64,000 nucleotides of DNA, from assembly GCF_001611275.1 (NCBI RefSeq), contig NZ_CP015080.1:620001-684000 (forward strand), read 5' to 3'. How positions within the stretch are numbered: the first letter of the stretch is position 1; every line of letters begins with the position of its first letter. The position numbers were made by a program, and so were the translations under genes. Under the pieces are notes generated by a model. It ran no database searches. It worked only from the letters and a program-made list of their open reading frames with translations, and was not told where the DNA came from. This DNA is from Desulfuromonas sp. DDH964 (lineage in GTDB: Bacteria; Desulfobacterota; Desulfuromonadia; Desulfuromonadales; DDH964). Below, piece by piece: positions 33,938-43,530 of the stretch.

Positions 33938-35764
33938 ATGTGCGGAATCGTAGGTTATATCGGCCCCCAGCAGGCGACCCCAATCATCTTCGAGGGGCTG
34001 CGGCGCCTCGAATACCGCGGCTACGACTCGGCCGGCATCGCCACCCTCAAGGAGGGGCGGATTGATATCCGTCGCGCCCAAGGGAAGTTGGTCAACCTTG
34101 AAAGGCTCCTCGCAGAGCGCCCCTTGAGTGGCAGCCTCGGTATCGGCCACACCCGCTGGGCCACCCACGGCCGGCCCTCGGAAACCAATGCCCACCCCCA
34201 TTACGCCGGCGGGATCGTCGTCGTTCACAATGGCATCATCGAAAACTACCTGGCGCTCCGCGACCGGCTGCGCCGGGAAGGGCACACCTTTCGCTCAGAG
34301 ACCGACACCGAGGTGATCGCCCACCTCGTCGAAGAACACTACAAGGCCTTCGCCGATTTCGCGACCGCGGTGCGCCGCGCCCTGACCGAGGTGCGCGGCG
34401 CGTATGCCGTAGCGATTCTTTGCGAAGGGGAACCGGACAAGTTGATCGCCGCCAAGCTTGGTTCGCCGCTGGTGGTTGGCCAGGGGGATGGCGAATTCTT
34501 CGTCGCCTCGGATGTTCCGGCGATGCTCTCCCATACCCGCGAGATGGTCTTCCTCGAGGACGGCGAAATGGTCGTCTTTCGCACCGGCGCTATGATGGTC
34601 ACTGACCTCGCCGGAAGCCCCCGCCAGAAGCAGAGCAAGACCATCACCTGGAGTCCGCTGATGGCCGAGAAGGGAGGCTATCGCCACTTCATGCTCAAGG
34701 AGATTTACGAGCAGCCGCGGGCCATCGCCGACACTCTGGCCGGACGGCTGATGGAGGACGAGGGGGTGGTCTACCTCGAGGATCTCAAGCTCGATGAGGC
34801 CGAACTCGGGTCGATGGAGAAACTCTTCATCGTCGCTTGCGGCACCTCCTGGCACGCGGCGCTGGTCGGCAAATTCCTGATCGAGAAGCTCTGCCGGGTG
34901 CCGGTGGAGGTTGATATCGCCAGTGAATTCCGGTACCGCAACCCGATCGTTGGTGAGCGCACCCTGACCCTGCTGATCAGCCAAAGTGGGGAAACCGCCG
35001 ATACCCTGGCGGCGCTGCGCGAGGCGCGCGGCAAGGGGGGACGGGCAGTGGCGATCTGCAATGTCGTCGAGTCGTCCATCGCCCGCGAGAGCCACGGGGT
35101 GGTTTATACCCATGCCGGACCGGAGATCGGCGTCGCTTCGACCAAGGCCTTTACCACCCAGCTGGTCGCCCTTTACCTTTTCGCCCTGCGTCTCAGTCAG
35201 GCTCGGGGAACCTTGGCGGCGGAAGAGTGCCGGGCGCACTGTCGGGAACTGCTGGCGCTGCCACGGCTGATCGAAGAGACGCTGCAACTCGATGCGGCAA
35301 CCGAGGAGATTGCCCGCACCTATATGGGCGCCCGCGATTTCCTCTACCTCGGTCGCGGCAACCAGTATCCGATCGCCCTCGAGGGGGCCCTCAAGCTCAA
35401 GGAGATCTCCTATATTCACGCCGAGGGCTACCCTGCCGGCGAGATGAAGCACGGCCCCATCGCCCTGATCGATGAACAGCTGCCGGTCGTGGTGCTGGTG
35501 CCGGAGAACGAGACCTCCGAAAAAGTCCTCTCCAACCTGGAAGAGGTGCATGCCCGCGGTGGGCGGGTCATCGCCATTACCAGCGGCGATATCGACCTGA
35601 CTGGCAAGGCCGACGCTGTATTGCGTCTCCCCTCCGCGATTGACGACCTGATGCCGGTCCTGACCTCGATTCCGATGCAACTGCTCGCCTATCATATCGC
35701 CGTCCTGAAAGGGACCGATGTCGACCAGCCACGCAATCTGGCGAAGAGCGTCACTGTGGAGTAA
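33938..35764 (+). CDS. glmS: Glutamine-fructose-6-phosphate aminotransferase (isomerizing)
   Basis: A 608-aa enzyme that makes glucosamine-6-phosphate from fructose-6-phosphate and glutamine. It has the N-terminal glutaminase (nucleophile Cys2 in MCGIVGYIG, plus HTRWATHG) and two SIS domains with [19 protein letters not shown] and [16 protein letters not shown]. The C-terminus [11 protein letters not shown] is the canonical tail. The ribosome binding site is weak (ACGGA), so translation may rely on glmU. No GlmS ribozyme is visible upstream. Confidence 0.97.
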   Translation: MCGIVGYIGPQQATPIIFEGLRRLEYRGYDSAGIATLKEGRIDIRRAQGKLVNLERLLAERPLSGSLGIGHTRWATHGRPSETNAHPHYAGGIVVVHNGIIENYLALRDRLRREGHTFRSETDTEVIAHLVEEHYKAFADFATAVRRALTEVRGAYAVAILCEGEPDKLIAAKLGSPLVVGQGDGEFFVASDVPAMLSHTREMVFLEDGEMVVFRTGAMMVTDLAGSPRQKQSKTITWSPLMAEKGGYRHFMLKEIYEQPRAIADTLAGRLMEDEGVVYLEDLKLDEAELGSMEKLFIVACGTSWHAALVGKFLIEKLCRVPVEVDIASEFRYRNPIVGERTLTLLISQSGETADTLAALREARGKGGRAVAICNVVESSIARESHGVVYTHAGPEIGVASTKAFTTQLVALYLFALRLSQARGTLAAEECRAHCRELLALPRLIEETLQLDAATEEIARTYMGARDFLYLGRGNQYPIALEGALKLKEISYIHAEGYPAGEMKHGPIALIDEQLPVVVLVPENETSEKVLSNLEEVHARGGRVIAITSGDIDLTGKADAVLRLPSAIDDLMPVLTSIPMQLLAYHIAVLKGTDVDQPRNLAKSVTVE

Positions 35765-37565
35765 GCGTATTTTGTCCCTTCTGCCCCCCCTCGTCGAACG
35801 GTTCGGCCGCTGGCTGACCGCGCTGCTGCAGTATTTTCGGGTCAGCGAGAACAATTTTCTGATCATCCTGGCGGTGATCATCGGTCTGCTCGGCGGTCTG
35901 GGCAACTACGCCTTTCGCAAGACCATCGAATTCATTCACTGGGGGGTGATGGAGCAGGGGCAGCAGCTGCTCGGGATCTCCCAGGAGACCTGGAACCTGA
36001 ATCGCCTGCTGATCTTTCTCTTCCCTGCCATCGGCGGGCTCCTAGTCATCCCGCTTTGGGTCTTCTTCGCCAGGGATCTCAAGGGGGGCTTCGCCGGCTT
36101 CCTGGTTCGGGTCAACCTGCGCGGCGCCAAGCTGCCGCTGCGACCGCTGCTGACCCGGGGGCTGGGGGCGGCGATCACCCTCGGCACCGGCGGCAGTGCC
36201 GGCCAGGAAGGGCCGATCGCGGTGATCGGCGGTACCATCGGCAGCCAGTTCGGCCAGTTTTTCAAGGTCAGCGGCGAACGGCTCAAGGTGCTGGTCGCCT
36301 GCGGCGCCGCCGCCGGCGTGGCGGCGACCTTCAACGCGCCGATCGCCGGAGTCTTTTTCGCCACCGAGATCGTCCTGCTTGCCTCTTTCGAACTCGCCAG
36401 CTTCACCTCCATCGTCATCTCCTCGGGGATGGCGACCGTCATCTCCCGCGCCCTGCTCGGCAACCGTTCCGAGATCGTTGCCCCCCCCTACTTCATGCAC
36501 AGCTACTGGGAAATGGCCCTCTACCTCCTGCTCGGCCTCGCCATCGGCGGCCTCGCCGCCGGTTTTATCGACCTGCACTTCCGCATCAAGGACCGCATCG
36601 CCGCCATCAACCTGCCGCGCCTCGCCAAGCCGGTCCTCGGTGGGCTGACCGTCGGCCTGATCGGCATTGTCCTGCCCCAGGTCTTTGGCAATGGTTACGA
36701 ATTCATGGAATCGGTCCTCTCCGGCGAACACACCTGGTACCTGCTGGCGGGGCTGATCCTGGCCAAGGCGATCGCCACCTCCATCACCCTCAACTCCGGC
36801 CTCCCCGGCGGCATGTTCGCTCCCTGCCTCTTCCTCGGCGCGGTGGCCGGCGGCGCCTTCGGCCATATTGCGGCGATTCTCTTCCCTGGCGCCGCCCTCT
36901 CCCCCGGCGCCTATGCCCTGGTCGGCATGGGGGCCTTTCTTGCGGCCGCCACCCACGCGCCGATGACGGCAATCTTTCTCCTCTTCGAGATTACCGACAG
37001 CTACCAGGTCATCATCCCGATCATGCTGACCTGTGTCATCGGTACCGCCGTGGCCCGCCACTTCAAGCAGGAGAGCCTCGAGACGATGGAGCTGGCCCGG
37101 GAGGGGATCGACCTCGACGCGGGAAAAGAGCGCAACATCATGAAGTCCCTCACCGTCGGCGAGGTGATGGAGACCGAGGTGGAGACGATCTCCGAGGGGA
37201 TGACCCTGGGGGAATTCGCCCGTTTCATCGAAAAGACCCGGCATACCAACTTCCCGCTGGTCGATGCCGCCGGCGAACTGACCGGGATCATCTCGGTGCA
37301 GGATTTCATGGGGGTCGTCTTCGAGCGCGACCTGATGGACCTGGTGGTGGTCAAGGAGCTGGCGACCGCCAACGTCATCACCGCCCACGCCGGGGAAGAC
37401 CTCGACACCGCCATGCGCAAGATCGGCTATCGGAATATCGAGCAGTTGCCGGTGGTGGACAAAGAGACCCACCGCCGCATCGTCGGCATCATCTCCCGCC
37501 GCGACATGGTCGCCGCCTACAACCGGGCGCTGATGGCCCGCCACCTCGAGGACGAGGATGCATAG
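35718..37565 (+). CDS. ClC-family chloride channel/transporter with CBS pair
   Basis: A 615-aa protein with about ten to twelve membrane helices followed by two CBS domains (about 475-600, [26 protein letters not shown] and [17 protein letters not shown]). ClC signatures are [12 protein letters not shown], whose Glu is the gating glutamate, and [12 protein letters not shown]. The first signature GSGIP is not found; GAKLP occupies roughly that region, so the central serine ligand appears altered. An ATG at 35718 overlaps glmS by 47 bases with GGGA upstream; a TTG at 35772 with GGAG upstream is an alternative. Its end overlaps the helicase start by 8 bases. Confidence 0.88.
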   Translation: MSTSHAIWRRASLWSKRILSLLPPLVERFGRWLTALLQYFRVSENNFLIILAVIIGLLGGLGNYAFRKTIEFIHWGVMEQGQQLLGISQETWNLNRLLIFLFPAIGGLLVIPLWVFFARDLKGGFAGFLVRVNLRGAKLPLRPLLTRGLGAAITLGTGGSAGQEGPIAVIGGTIGSQFGQFFKVSGERLKVLVACGAAAGVAATFNAPIAGVFFATEIVLLASFELASFTSIVISSGMATVISRALLGNRSEIVAPPYFMHSYWEMALYLLLGLAIGGLAAGFIDLHFRIKDRIAAINLPRLAKPVLGGLTVGLIGIVLPQVFGNGYEFMESVLSGEHTWYLLAGLILAKAIATSITLNSGLPGGMFAPCLFLGAVAGGAFGHIAAILFPGAALSPGAYALVGMGAFLAAATHAPMTAIFLLFEITDSYQVIIPIMLTCVIGTAVARHFKQESLETMELAREGIDLDAGKERNIMKSLTVGEVMETEVETISEGMTLGEFARFIEKTRHTNFPLVDAAGELTGIISVQDFMGVVFERDLMDLVVVKELATANVITAHAGEDLDTAMRKIGYRNIEQLPVVDKETHRRIVGIISRRDMVAAYNRALMARHLEDEDA

Positions 37566-39756
37566 TCTCCTCGCCGCTCTCAACGAACCGCAGCGCCAGG
37601 CCGTCCAGCACGGTGACGGACCGCTGCTGATCCTCGCCGGGGCCGGCTCCGGCAAGACCCGGACCCTCACTCATCGCGTCGCCTGGCTGATTCACGAGGC
37701 GAAGGTTGCTCCCTGGCAGATTCTCGCCGTGACCTTTACCAACAAGGCCGCCGCCGAGATGAAGGAGAGGCTGGAGCGGCTTCTCGGCAGCGAGGAACTC
37801 CCCTGGGTGGCGACCTTCCATGCCACCTGCGTGCGCATCCTGCGTCGGGAGATCGAACTTCTTGGCTTCACCCAGGCCTTTACCATCTACGATGACCAGG
37901 ACCAGGAGCGGCTCCTCAAATCGATTCTCGACGAGTTCGGCATCCCGGAGAAGAGCCTGCGCCCCCGGGCCGCGGCGAGCTTCATCGATGGCGCCAAGAA
38001 TCGTGGTCTGCTCCCCGGCGACCTCCCTGCCGACGACCTTGCCACCGCCCAACTGGTCAAGATCTACGCCCGCTACCAGCAGCGGCTGCAGCAGGCCAAC
38101 GCCCTCGACTTCGGCGACCTGCTGTTGCAGACGGTGCGGCTCTTCCGCGAACAGCCGCAGGTTTTGCAGCGCTGGCGCGAGCGCTTTCGCTACCTGCTGG
38201 TCGATGAGTTCCAGGATACCAACGCCATTCAGTACGAGCTGGTGGCAAAACTCGGCGAAGTCCACCGCAACCTCTGTGTCGTCGGCGACGATGACCAGTC
38301 GATCTACCGCTGGCGCGGGGCGGAGATCGGCAATATCCTCGGTTTCGAGCGCGATTTTCCGGGCTGCGTGACGATTCGTCTGGAGCAGAACTACCGCTCG
38401 ACCCAGACGATCCTCGATGCTGCCGGCGAGGTCGTCGCGCAGAATCGTGGACGCAAGGGGAAGACCCTGTGGACTGAGAACCCCGCCGGGGAACCGATCG
38501 GCCTCGAAGCGCTCCCCGACGATCTCGAAGAGGCGCGCTTTGTCGCCGGCGAGATCGTGCGCCTCCATGGCGCCGGCCGCCATCTGCGCGACATCGCGGT
38601 CTTCTATCGGACCAACGCCCAGTCGCGCGTCCTGGAGGAAGCCCTGCGCAGCCAGAACCTCCCCTACGTGATGTTCGGTGGTCTCAAGTTCTATGCGCGC
38701 ATGGAAGTCAAGGACGTCCTGGCCTACCTGCGCCTGCTGGTCAACCCGGCCGATTCCCTCGCCCTGCGGCGCATCATCAACGTGCCACCGCGGGGGATCG
38801 GCGCCGTGACCATCGGTCGCATCGCCGAATACGAGGAGTCCGCCGGCGGCCTCCTCGCCGCCTGCCGCCTGGCGCTAGAAAAGGGGACGATCGGCGGGGC
38901 CGCCGCCAGCCGGGTCGCAGAGTTCCTTGCCCTTCTCGATGGTTTTAGCGAGCGCCTTGCTACCCAGCCCTATCCGCAACTGGCAGCCGACCTGATCGAG
39001 GAGAGCGGTTACGGTCCCCTCCTGCGCGAGGAGCGGACCGAGGAAGCGCGGGGGCGGCTGGAAAACCTTGAGGCGCTCCTCGCCGGCATGGAAGAGCACG
39101 CCAGCAGCGAGGGGACCCTTGCCGACTACCTCGAACAGGTGGCGTTGATTACCGATCTTGACGCCTATGACCCGAGCCTCGACCGCGTCACCCTGATGAC
39201 CCTGCACGCCGCCAAGGGTCTCGAATTTCCGGTAGTCTTCATGACCGGCATGGAGGAGGGCCTCTTCCCGCATTCCCGGGCCGCCGGTGCCGGAGAAGAC
39301 CTGGAAGAGGAGAGGCGCCTCTGCTATGTCGGCATGACCCGGGCGATGGAGAAGCTCATCCTCAGTCATGCCCGGCGCCGCCGCGTCTACGGCACCTTTC
39401 AGTACAATCCGCCGAGCCGTTTCCTGGCGGAAATCCCGCCCCGGCTTCTGGCCCAGACGCCGCCAGGCCTGCAGCGTGTGGCCGGCCACAACCTCGCTTC
39501 GGTCTTCGAGCAGCTGTTGCCCGACCCCCTTCCGGTCACCGGGGGGGACGGTGATGATTTTGTCGAAGAGGTGCGCGTCGTTCCGGATGCCGAAGAGGGG
39601 CTGCGCATCGGCCTCAAGGTGCGCCATGTCAAGTTCGGGATCGGCACAGTGCGCCGTATCGAGGGGCAGGGGGATAACCAGAAGGTGATCGTCTATTTCA
39701 ACACGGTCGGCCCGAAAAAGCTGCTGCTCAAGTTCGCCGGTCTCGAACCGGCCTGA
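37558..39756 (+). CDS. UvrD/PcrA-type ATP-dependent DNA helicase
   Basis: A 732-aa superfamily 1A 3'-5' helicase. It has motif I LAGAGSGKTRTL, Ia FTNKAAAEMKER, II LVDEFQDTN, III GDDDQSIYRWRGA, IV EQNYRST, V TLHAAKGLEFPVVF and VI RRLCYVGMTRA. The C-terminal ~50 residues (LRIGLKVRHVKFGIGTVRRIEG) form the tudor-like RNA polymerase-binding domain of PcrA/UvrD. It acts in nucleotide excision repair and removal of stalled complexes. Its ATG sits inside the end of the ClC gene. Confidence 0.95.
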   Translation: MHSLLAALNEPQRQAVQHGDGPLLILAGAGSGKTRTLTHRVAWLIHEAKVAPWQILAVTFTNKAAAEMKERLERLLGSEELPWVATFHATCVRILRREIELLGFTQAFTIYDDQDQERLLKSILDEFGIPEKSLRPRAAASFIDGAKNRGLLPGDLPADDLATAQLVKIYARYQQRLQQANALDFGDLLLQTVRLFREQPQVLQRWRERFRYLLVDEFQDTNAIQYELVAKLGEVHRNLCVVGDDDQSIYRWRGAEIGNILGFERDFPGCVTIRLEQNYRSTQTILDAAGEVVAQNRGRKGKTLWTENPAGEPIGLEALPDDLEEARFVAGEIVRLHGAGRHLRDIAVFYRTNAQSRVLEEALRSQNLPYVMFGGLKFYARMEVKDVLAYLRLLVNPADSLALRRIINVPPRGIGAVTIGRIAEYEESAGGLLAACRLALEKGTIGGAAASRVAEFLALLDGFSERLATQPYPQLAADLIEESGYGPLLREERTEEARGRLENLEALLAGMEEHASSEGTLADYLEQVALITDLDAYDPSLDRVTLMTLHAAKGLEFPVVFMTGMEEGLFPHSRAAGAGEDLEEERRLCYVGMTRAMEKLILSHARRRRVYGTFQYNPPSRFLAEIPPRLLAQTPPGLQRVAGHNLASVFEQLLPDPLPVTGGDGDDFVEEVRVVPDAEEGLRIGLKVRHVKFGIGTVRRIEGQGDNQKVIVYFNTVGPKKLLLKFAGLEPA

Positions 39757-39805
39757 GTCGGCCCGGGCGCCGATCGGGGGTTGCCGGGACCAGGAGTATA
39801 AGACA

Positions 39806-40762
39806 ATGAATCGATTCAGCCTTGCCGTTCGCCGCTCCCTGGGACGGGGCCTTGCCGCCGCGGCGGTTGCCGTGATCCAGGTCAATCTCGGGCTGCGCTG
39901 CAACCTGCAGTGCCGGCACTGCCATGTCGAAGGGGCGCCGCAAAGGCCCGAGGTGATGACCTGGCCGACGATGGAAAAGGTGTTGGGACTGGCAAAGGAT
40001 CTCCCCGGAAGCCGGGTCGATCTGACCGGCGGCGCACCGGAACTGAATCCCGACTTTCGCCGCTTCGTCAGCGCCCTGCGCAGGGCCGGACATCCGGTCC
40101 AGGTGCGTACCAACCTGACGGTCATGCTCGAACCGGGGCAGGAGGATCTGCCGGAGTTCTGCCGGAGCCAGCAGGTGCAGCTGGTCGCCTCCCTCCCCTG
40201 CTACCTGGAGGGAAATGTCGCGGCTCAGCGGGGTGCGCAGGCCTATGAAAAGTCGATCACCGTCCTGCAGCGGCTCAATCGCCTCGGCTACGGCCAGACG
40301 CCTGAGCTGAGCCTCGGCCTGGTTTACAACCCGGGCGGACCCTTCCTTCCCCCCGGCCAGGCACGCCTCGAAGAGGACTATCGCCGCGAGCTCGCCGATC
40401 GCTTCGGGATCGTCTTCACCCGGCTGCTGACCATCACCAATATGCCGATCGGGCGCTTCATGGAGGAGCTCGACCGGCAGGCCAGGGGCGCCCAGTACCG
40501 CACTCTGCTCGAGGACTCCTTCAACGGCGAGACCCTTGCGGACCTGATGTGTCGCCACCAGATCTGCATCGGTTGGGATGGCACCCTCGGGGATTGCGAT
40601 TTCAACCTCGCCCTCGGTCTTGGTCTCGCTGCGGGATTGCCGCGCCATATCGACGACCTCGATCCGCCCCTCTTGGCCGGACGGCCGATTGTCACCGGCG
40701 CGCACTGCTTCGGCTGTACCGCCGGTTGTGGATCTTCCTGCGGCGGGGCGCTGGTCGCCTGA
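39806..40762 (+). CDS. ArsS-like radical SAM protein (arsenosugar-type, DUF3641 C-terminus)
   Basis: A 318-aa protein with the radical SAM motif CNLQCRHCHVE, VDLTGGAPELNP and a cysteine-rich C-terminus HCFGCTAGCGSSCGG that probably holds an auxiliary cluster. The layout matches the ArsS family implicated in arsenosugar synthesis. No arsM-type methyltransferase lies nearby, so the arsenic role is family inference. ACCAGGAG precedes the ATG. It follows the helicase by 49 bases and is closed by a strong bidirectional terminator. Confidence 0.85.
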   Translation: MNRFSLAVRRSLGRGLAAAAVAVIQVNLGLRCNLQCRHCHVEGAPQRPEVMTWPTMEKVLGLAKDLPGSRVDLTGGAPELNPDFRRFVSALRRAGHPVQVRTNLTVMLEPGQEDLPEFCRSQQVQLVASLPCYLEGNVAAQRGAQAYEKSITVLQRLNRLGYGQTPELSLGLVYNPGGPFLPPGQARLEEDYRRELADRFGIVFTRLLTITNMPIGRFMEELDRQARGAQYRTLLEDSFNGETLADLMCRHQICIGWDGTLGDCDFNLALGLGLAAGLPRHIDDLDPPLLAGRPIVTGAHCFGCTAGCGSSCGGALVA

Positions 40763-40778
40763 CCTGGTCAACGCGGCT

Positions 40779-40847
40779 GAAAAATCGCGAAGTACGCAGA
40801 ACGGCCCCGGAAAATCCGGGGCCGTTCTGCGTACCGATCGATTTTTC
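40779..40847. terminator. Long bidirectional terminator between convergent genes
   Basis: A perfect 20-bp stem (GTACGCAGAACGGCCCCGGA and its complement, AAA loop), extended by an outer GAAAAATCG/CGATTTTTC pairing with A and T runs on both sides. It serves the ArsS-like gene on the plus strand and the aminotransferase on the minus strand. Confidence 0.95.
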
Positions 40848-40857
40848 GCCGATAAAT

Positions 40858-41931
40858 TCAGCGGACCTGGGGCAGCAGCTTCTCAAGCAGGTCAAAGAGT
40901 TCGTCGAGATCGGCCTGGACCATGTCGGCCATGTGCGGGATACGGAAGGTCCGGTTCTTGATCTTGCCGTAGCCGTTGTCGATGGCGTAGCCCTCGGAGC
41001 CGGCGAGCTTTTTCAGTTTTTCCAGGTCGGTGCGGCCGTCATCGGCGCCGGAGGTCAGGGTGACGGAACGATAGCCGTCGGCAGCGAAGAGGCCAAAGCC
41101 CTGGTCGAGAATCCAGCTGCGGGTCGCCTCGGCCATGGCCTGGTGGCGGGCGTAGCGCCGCTCCAGCCCTTCGGCCGCCATCTTCTGCAATTGGTGGTCA
41201 AGGGCGTAGATGAGGCTGATGCAGGGGGTGCTCGGGGTGTTGTCCTTGAGGTCGTTGGCGGCGAACTCGAGAAAGTCGAAATAGTAGCCGCGGTTGGGGG
41301 TGGTCGCCGCTTTCTCCAGCGCCCTGGCCGAGACGGCGAAGACCGCCAGCCCCGGCGGCAAGCCGAAGGCCTTCTGGACTCCGGCGAGGCAGACATCGGT
41401 GCCAAGGGCGCTGACGTCGAGGGGGACGGCACTCATGGAGGAAACGGTATCGACGATGAAGGAGACCTCCGGGTATTTCTTCATCACCACGGCAATCTCG
41501 GCCAGCGGGTTCATCACGCCGGTCGAGGTTTCGTTGTGGACCAGGGTCATGGCGTCATATTTGCCGGTCGCGAGCGCTGCGTCGACCATTTCCGGGGTGA
41601 CCGGTTCCCCCCATTCGGCGGCGAAGTGATCGGCGGCGAGACCGCAGCGCAGGGTGACGTCGTGCCACTTGGCGCTGAAGGCGCCGTTGCTGAAGTTGGC
41701 ACAGCGCTTCTGCACCAGGTTGCGGACCGCCCCTTCCATGACGCCGAAGGCACTGCTGGTGGAGAGGAAGACCGGGTCGGAACTGTTGAGGAGGGCCTTG
41801 AGAGCCCGGGTGACGCGGCCGTGAAGTTCGGCGTATTCCTTCATGCGGTGCCCGATCATCGGGGCAGCCATCGCCTGCAGGACGTCGAGGCTGACCTCGA
41901 CCGGGCCGGGAATGTAGAGTTTTTTGGCCAT
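40858..41931 (-). CDS. Class V aminotransferase (alanine-glyoxylate/serine-pyruvate type)
   Basis: A 357-aa PLP enzyme. It starts KLYIPGPVEVSLDVLQAMAAPMIGHRMKEY, the class V opening, with HNETSTGVMNPL, DTVSSMSAVPLDV and the PLP lysine in LAGVQKAFGLPPG. Family members transaminate serine, alanine, phosphoserine or glyoxylate; the substrate cannot be fixed here. AAGGAGAAGTGCGCC precedes the ATG. It is monocistronic, expressed from a promoter that overlaps a divergent one. Confidence 0.88.
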   Translation of the reverse strand: MAKKLYIPGPVEVSLDVLQAMAAPMIGHRMKEYAELHGRVTRALKALLNSSDPVFLSTSSAFGVMEGAVRNLVQKRCANFSNGAFSAKWHDVTLRCGLAADHFAAEWGEPVTPEMVDAALATGKYDAMTLVHNETSTGVMNPLAEIAVVMKKYPEVSFIVDTVSSMSAVPLDVSALGTDVCLAGVQKAFGLPPGLAVFAVSARALEKAATTPNRGYYFDFLEFAANDLKDNTPSTPCISLIYALDHQLQKMAAEGLERRYARHQAMAEATRSWILDQGFGLFAADGYRSVTLTSGADDGRTDLEKLKKLAGSEGYAIDNGYGKIKNRTFRIPHMADMVQADLDELFDLLEKLLPQVR

Positions 41932-42073
41932 GGCGCACTTCTCCTTGGCGGAACGGAAAACGCCTGGGCCGGCATTGCTGCGAAGTCCAGGCGCACAACT
42001 CGTCAGGGGGGCAGGTCAGCGGCTGCCCATCGGGGCAATCAAGGACGGTAATCCCCTGGCGACGATGGCGCAC

Positions 42074-42143
42074 TGGATAGCACATCCTGCATGGCATTGT
42101 CAAGGATTCCCTCGTTGACAATGCCCTTGGCCAAAGGTAGGAT
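42074..42143. promoter_or_regulatory. Overlapping divergent promoters with shared inverted repeat
   Basis: An 11-bp perfect inverted repeat, GGCATTGTCAA (42093-42103) and TTGACAATGCC (42115-42125), places TTGACA on both strands. Minus strand: -35 at 42098-42103, -10 TATCCA at 42074-42079, spacer 18, toward the aminotransferase. Plus strand: -35 at 42115-42120, -10 TAGGAT at 42138-42143, spacer 17, pointing at IS copy 2 and the DUF507 operon beyond it. The repeat may be an operator for both. Confidence 0.55.
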
Positions 42144-42166
42144 GGCGTAGTTTTTTCAAGGTTTTT

Positions 42167-43225
42167 CCTGATTAGCCCTAATTCTCAGCTATGACACATT
42201 CTGTCGCACAGGAAGCATAGAGTTTGGCCATGGAACCCATGAAAAACAAGGAGGTTAGCACCCATGGCCATCAATCGTATCCAGTTTCAACCGGGGCTGA
42301 GCTTGGCTGATTTTCTCAAAGACTACGGTACGGAAACCCAATGCGAGGCGATCCTTGAGCACTCGCGCTGGCCCCAAGGATTTGTCTGCCCAGCATGCAG
42401 TGCAAGCCGCGCGGTCCAGTTCCGGCGAGGACAGTCGAAAATCTTCCAGTGCAGTCGCTGTCGAAAACAGATCTCTCTGATTTCCGGAACGATTTTTCAT
42501 GGGAGCAATCTACCGCTGACCCAGTGGTTTCTTGCCCTCTACTTTATGACACAAGGCAAGTCCGGCCTGTCGATGCTGGAGATGAGACGTATGCTGGGCT
42601 TGAGCTACAAGGCGGCTTGGCGACTCAAGCACAAGCTCATGCAGGCGATGTTCGAACGCGAAGAGACAACGGTTCTGGGTCAGCGAGTCGAGATCGACGA
42701 TGCCTACTTGGGCGGAGAACGCTCCGGCGGGAAAGTCGGTCGCGGTTCGGAGAACAAAGTTCCCTTCATTGCGGCGGTGGAAACGAGTCATGACGGCCAT
42801 CCGCTGCGAGCGGTTTTTAGCCGGGTGACGACCTTCAGCAGCCATGACGTTGATCAATGGGCCAAGAATCATTTGGCACCGACGGCGCTGGTCGTTTCTG
42901 ATGGCCTGAATTGCTTCCGCGCGGTCACCAAGACTGGGTGCTACCATCAGCGAGAGGTGGTTGGTGATCAACGCAGAAGTACCGACATGGGCTGCTTCCA
43001 CTGGATCAACACCATCCTGGGCAATCTTAAGACGGCCATGGCCGGAACGTATCATGCGTTTGACTTCGACAAATATGCGCATCGCTATCTGGCCGAGTTT
43101 CAGTACCGGTTCAACCGGCGGTTCGATCTGCGCAGCATGCTGCCAAGACTGCTGTTCGCCTGTGTCTCAATCGGCAAGCGGCCCGAGGCCTGGCTTCGCC
43201 GAGCTGAGAATTGGACCTAATCAGG
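42167..43225 (+). mobile_element. IS1595-family insertion sequence, copy 2 (complete)
   Basis: A 1059-bp element, same length and orientation as copy 1. The left terminal repeat starts CCTGATTAGC and the right one is identical to that of copy 1. A perfect 8-bp target duplication AGGTTTTT flanks it (42159-42166, 43226-43233). Compared with copy 1, about 45 substitutions fall in the first ~750 bp and none in the last ~300 bp. It lies 23 bases downstream of a plus-strand -10 element and 29 bases upstream of the DUF507 gene start. Confidence 0.95.
42264..43220 (+). CDS. IS1595-family transposase (copy 2)
   Basis: A 318-aa transposase with the same zinc ribbon and catalytic blocks as copy 1 (CPACSASRAV, EIDDAYLGGE, VVSDGLNCF, ILGNLK). 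Most differences from copy 1 are synonymous. Amino-acid changes include Ala to Thr near residue 23, Gly to Ser in the zinc ribbon, Asn to Lys and Cys to Ser just after it, and Glu to Asp at SHEGHP/SHDGHP. One ribbon residue that is Cys in copy 1 (CCRC) is Ser here (CSRC); the CxxC pairs are kept. AAGGAGG precedes the ATG. The open frame is intact. Confidence 0.95.
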   Translation: MAINRIQFQPGLSLADFLKDYGTETQCEAILEHSRWPQGFVCPACSASRAVQFRRGQSKIFQCSRCRKQISLISGTIFHGSNLPLTQWFLALYFMTQGKSGLSMLEMRRMLGLSYKAAWRLKHKLMQAMFEREETTVLGQRVEIDDAYLGGERSGGKVGRGSENKVPFIAAVETSHDGHPLRAVFSRVTTFSSHDVDQWAKNHLAPTALVVSDGLNCFRAVTKTGCYHQREVVGDQRRSTDMGCFHWINTILGNLKTAMAGTYHAFDFDKYAHRYLAEFQYRFNRRFDLRSMLPRLLFACVSIGKRPEAWLRRAENWT

Positions 43226-43254
43226 AGGTTTTTTGCCGATTTCGGGAGGTCGGG

Positions 43255-43530
43255 GTGTTATTCGGGGAAGAGGATCAACAACGTCTGGCTGCCGCTCTGC
43301 TTGCCGCCTTGGTCGATTCCGGGGCGGTGCAACTTAAGGTGGACCGGGAACGGGTCGGCAAGCGGATTGCCGAGCTTATTGGCCAGGAATTAGAGCGCGA
43401 TAAGGATCTTGACCTGGAGGCAGAAAAACTGTTGGCGGTCCATCTGAAAAATGCTCCTCCTGGTGTCGACCGCCAGAAGTTGCTGCAGATGATCAAGAGA
43501 CGGCTGGCCGAAGAGGGAGGGGCGAGGTAA
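43255..43530 (+). CDS. DUF507-family protein (first of pair)
   Basis: A 91-aa protein from a GTG start with GGGAGG five bases upstream. The sequence LFGEEDQQRLAAALLAALVDSGAVQLKVDRERVGKRIAELIGQELERDKDLDLEAEKLL matches DUF507, a family of unknown function usually encoded as adjacent pairs in delta-proteobacteria. Here the N-terminal part is diverged. It overlaps the second DUF507 gene by one base. The start is only 22 bases past the IS2 target duplication, so the original 5' region was separated from its likely promoter. Confidence 0.75.
   Translation: MLFGEEDQQRLAAALLAALVDSGAVQLKVDRERVGKRIAELIGQELERDKDLDLEAEKLLAVHLKNAPPGVDRQKLLQMIKRRLAEEGGAR

Noticed and set aside
36056..37630. Plus-strand open frame of about 520 codons in another frame of the ClC gene
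   Set aside because: The product is Arg, Gly and Pro rich with no domain; the ClC frame has clear helices and CBS domains.
14640..43220. Composite transposon spanning both IS copies
   Set aside because: Each copy has its own different 8-bp target duplication, so they inserted independently; the DNA between is ordinary chromosomal content.
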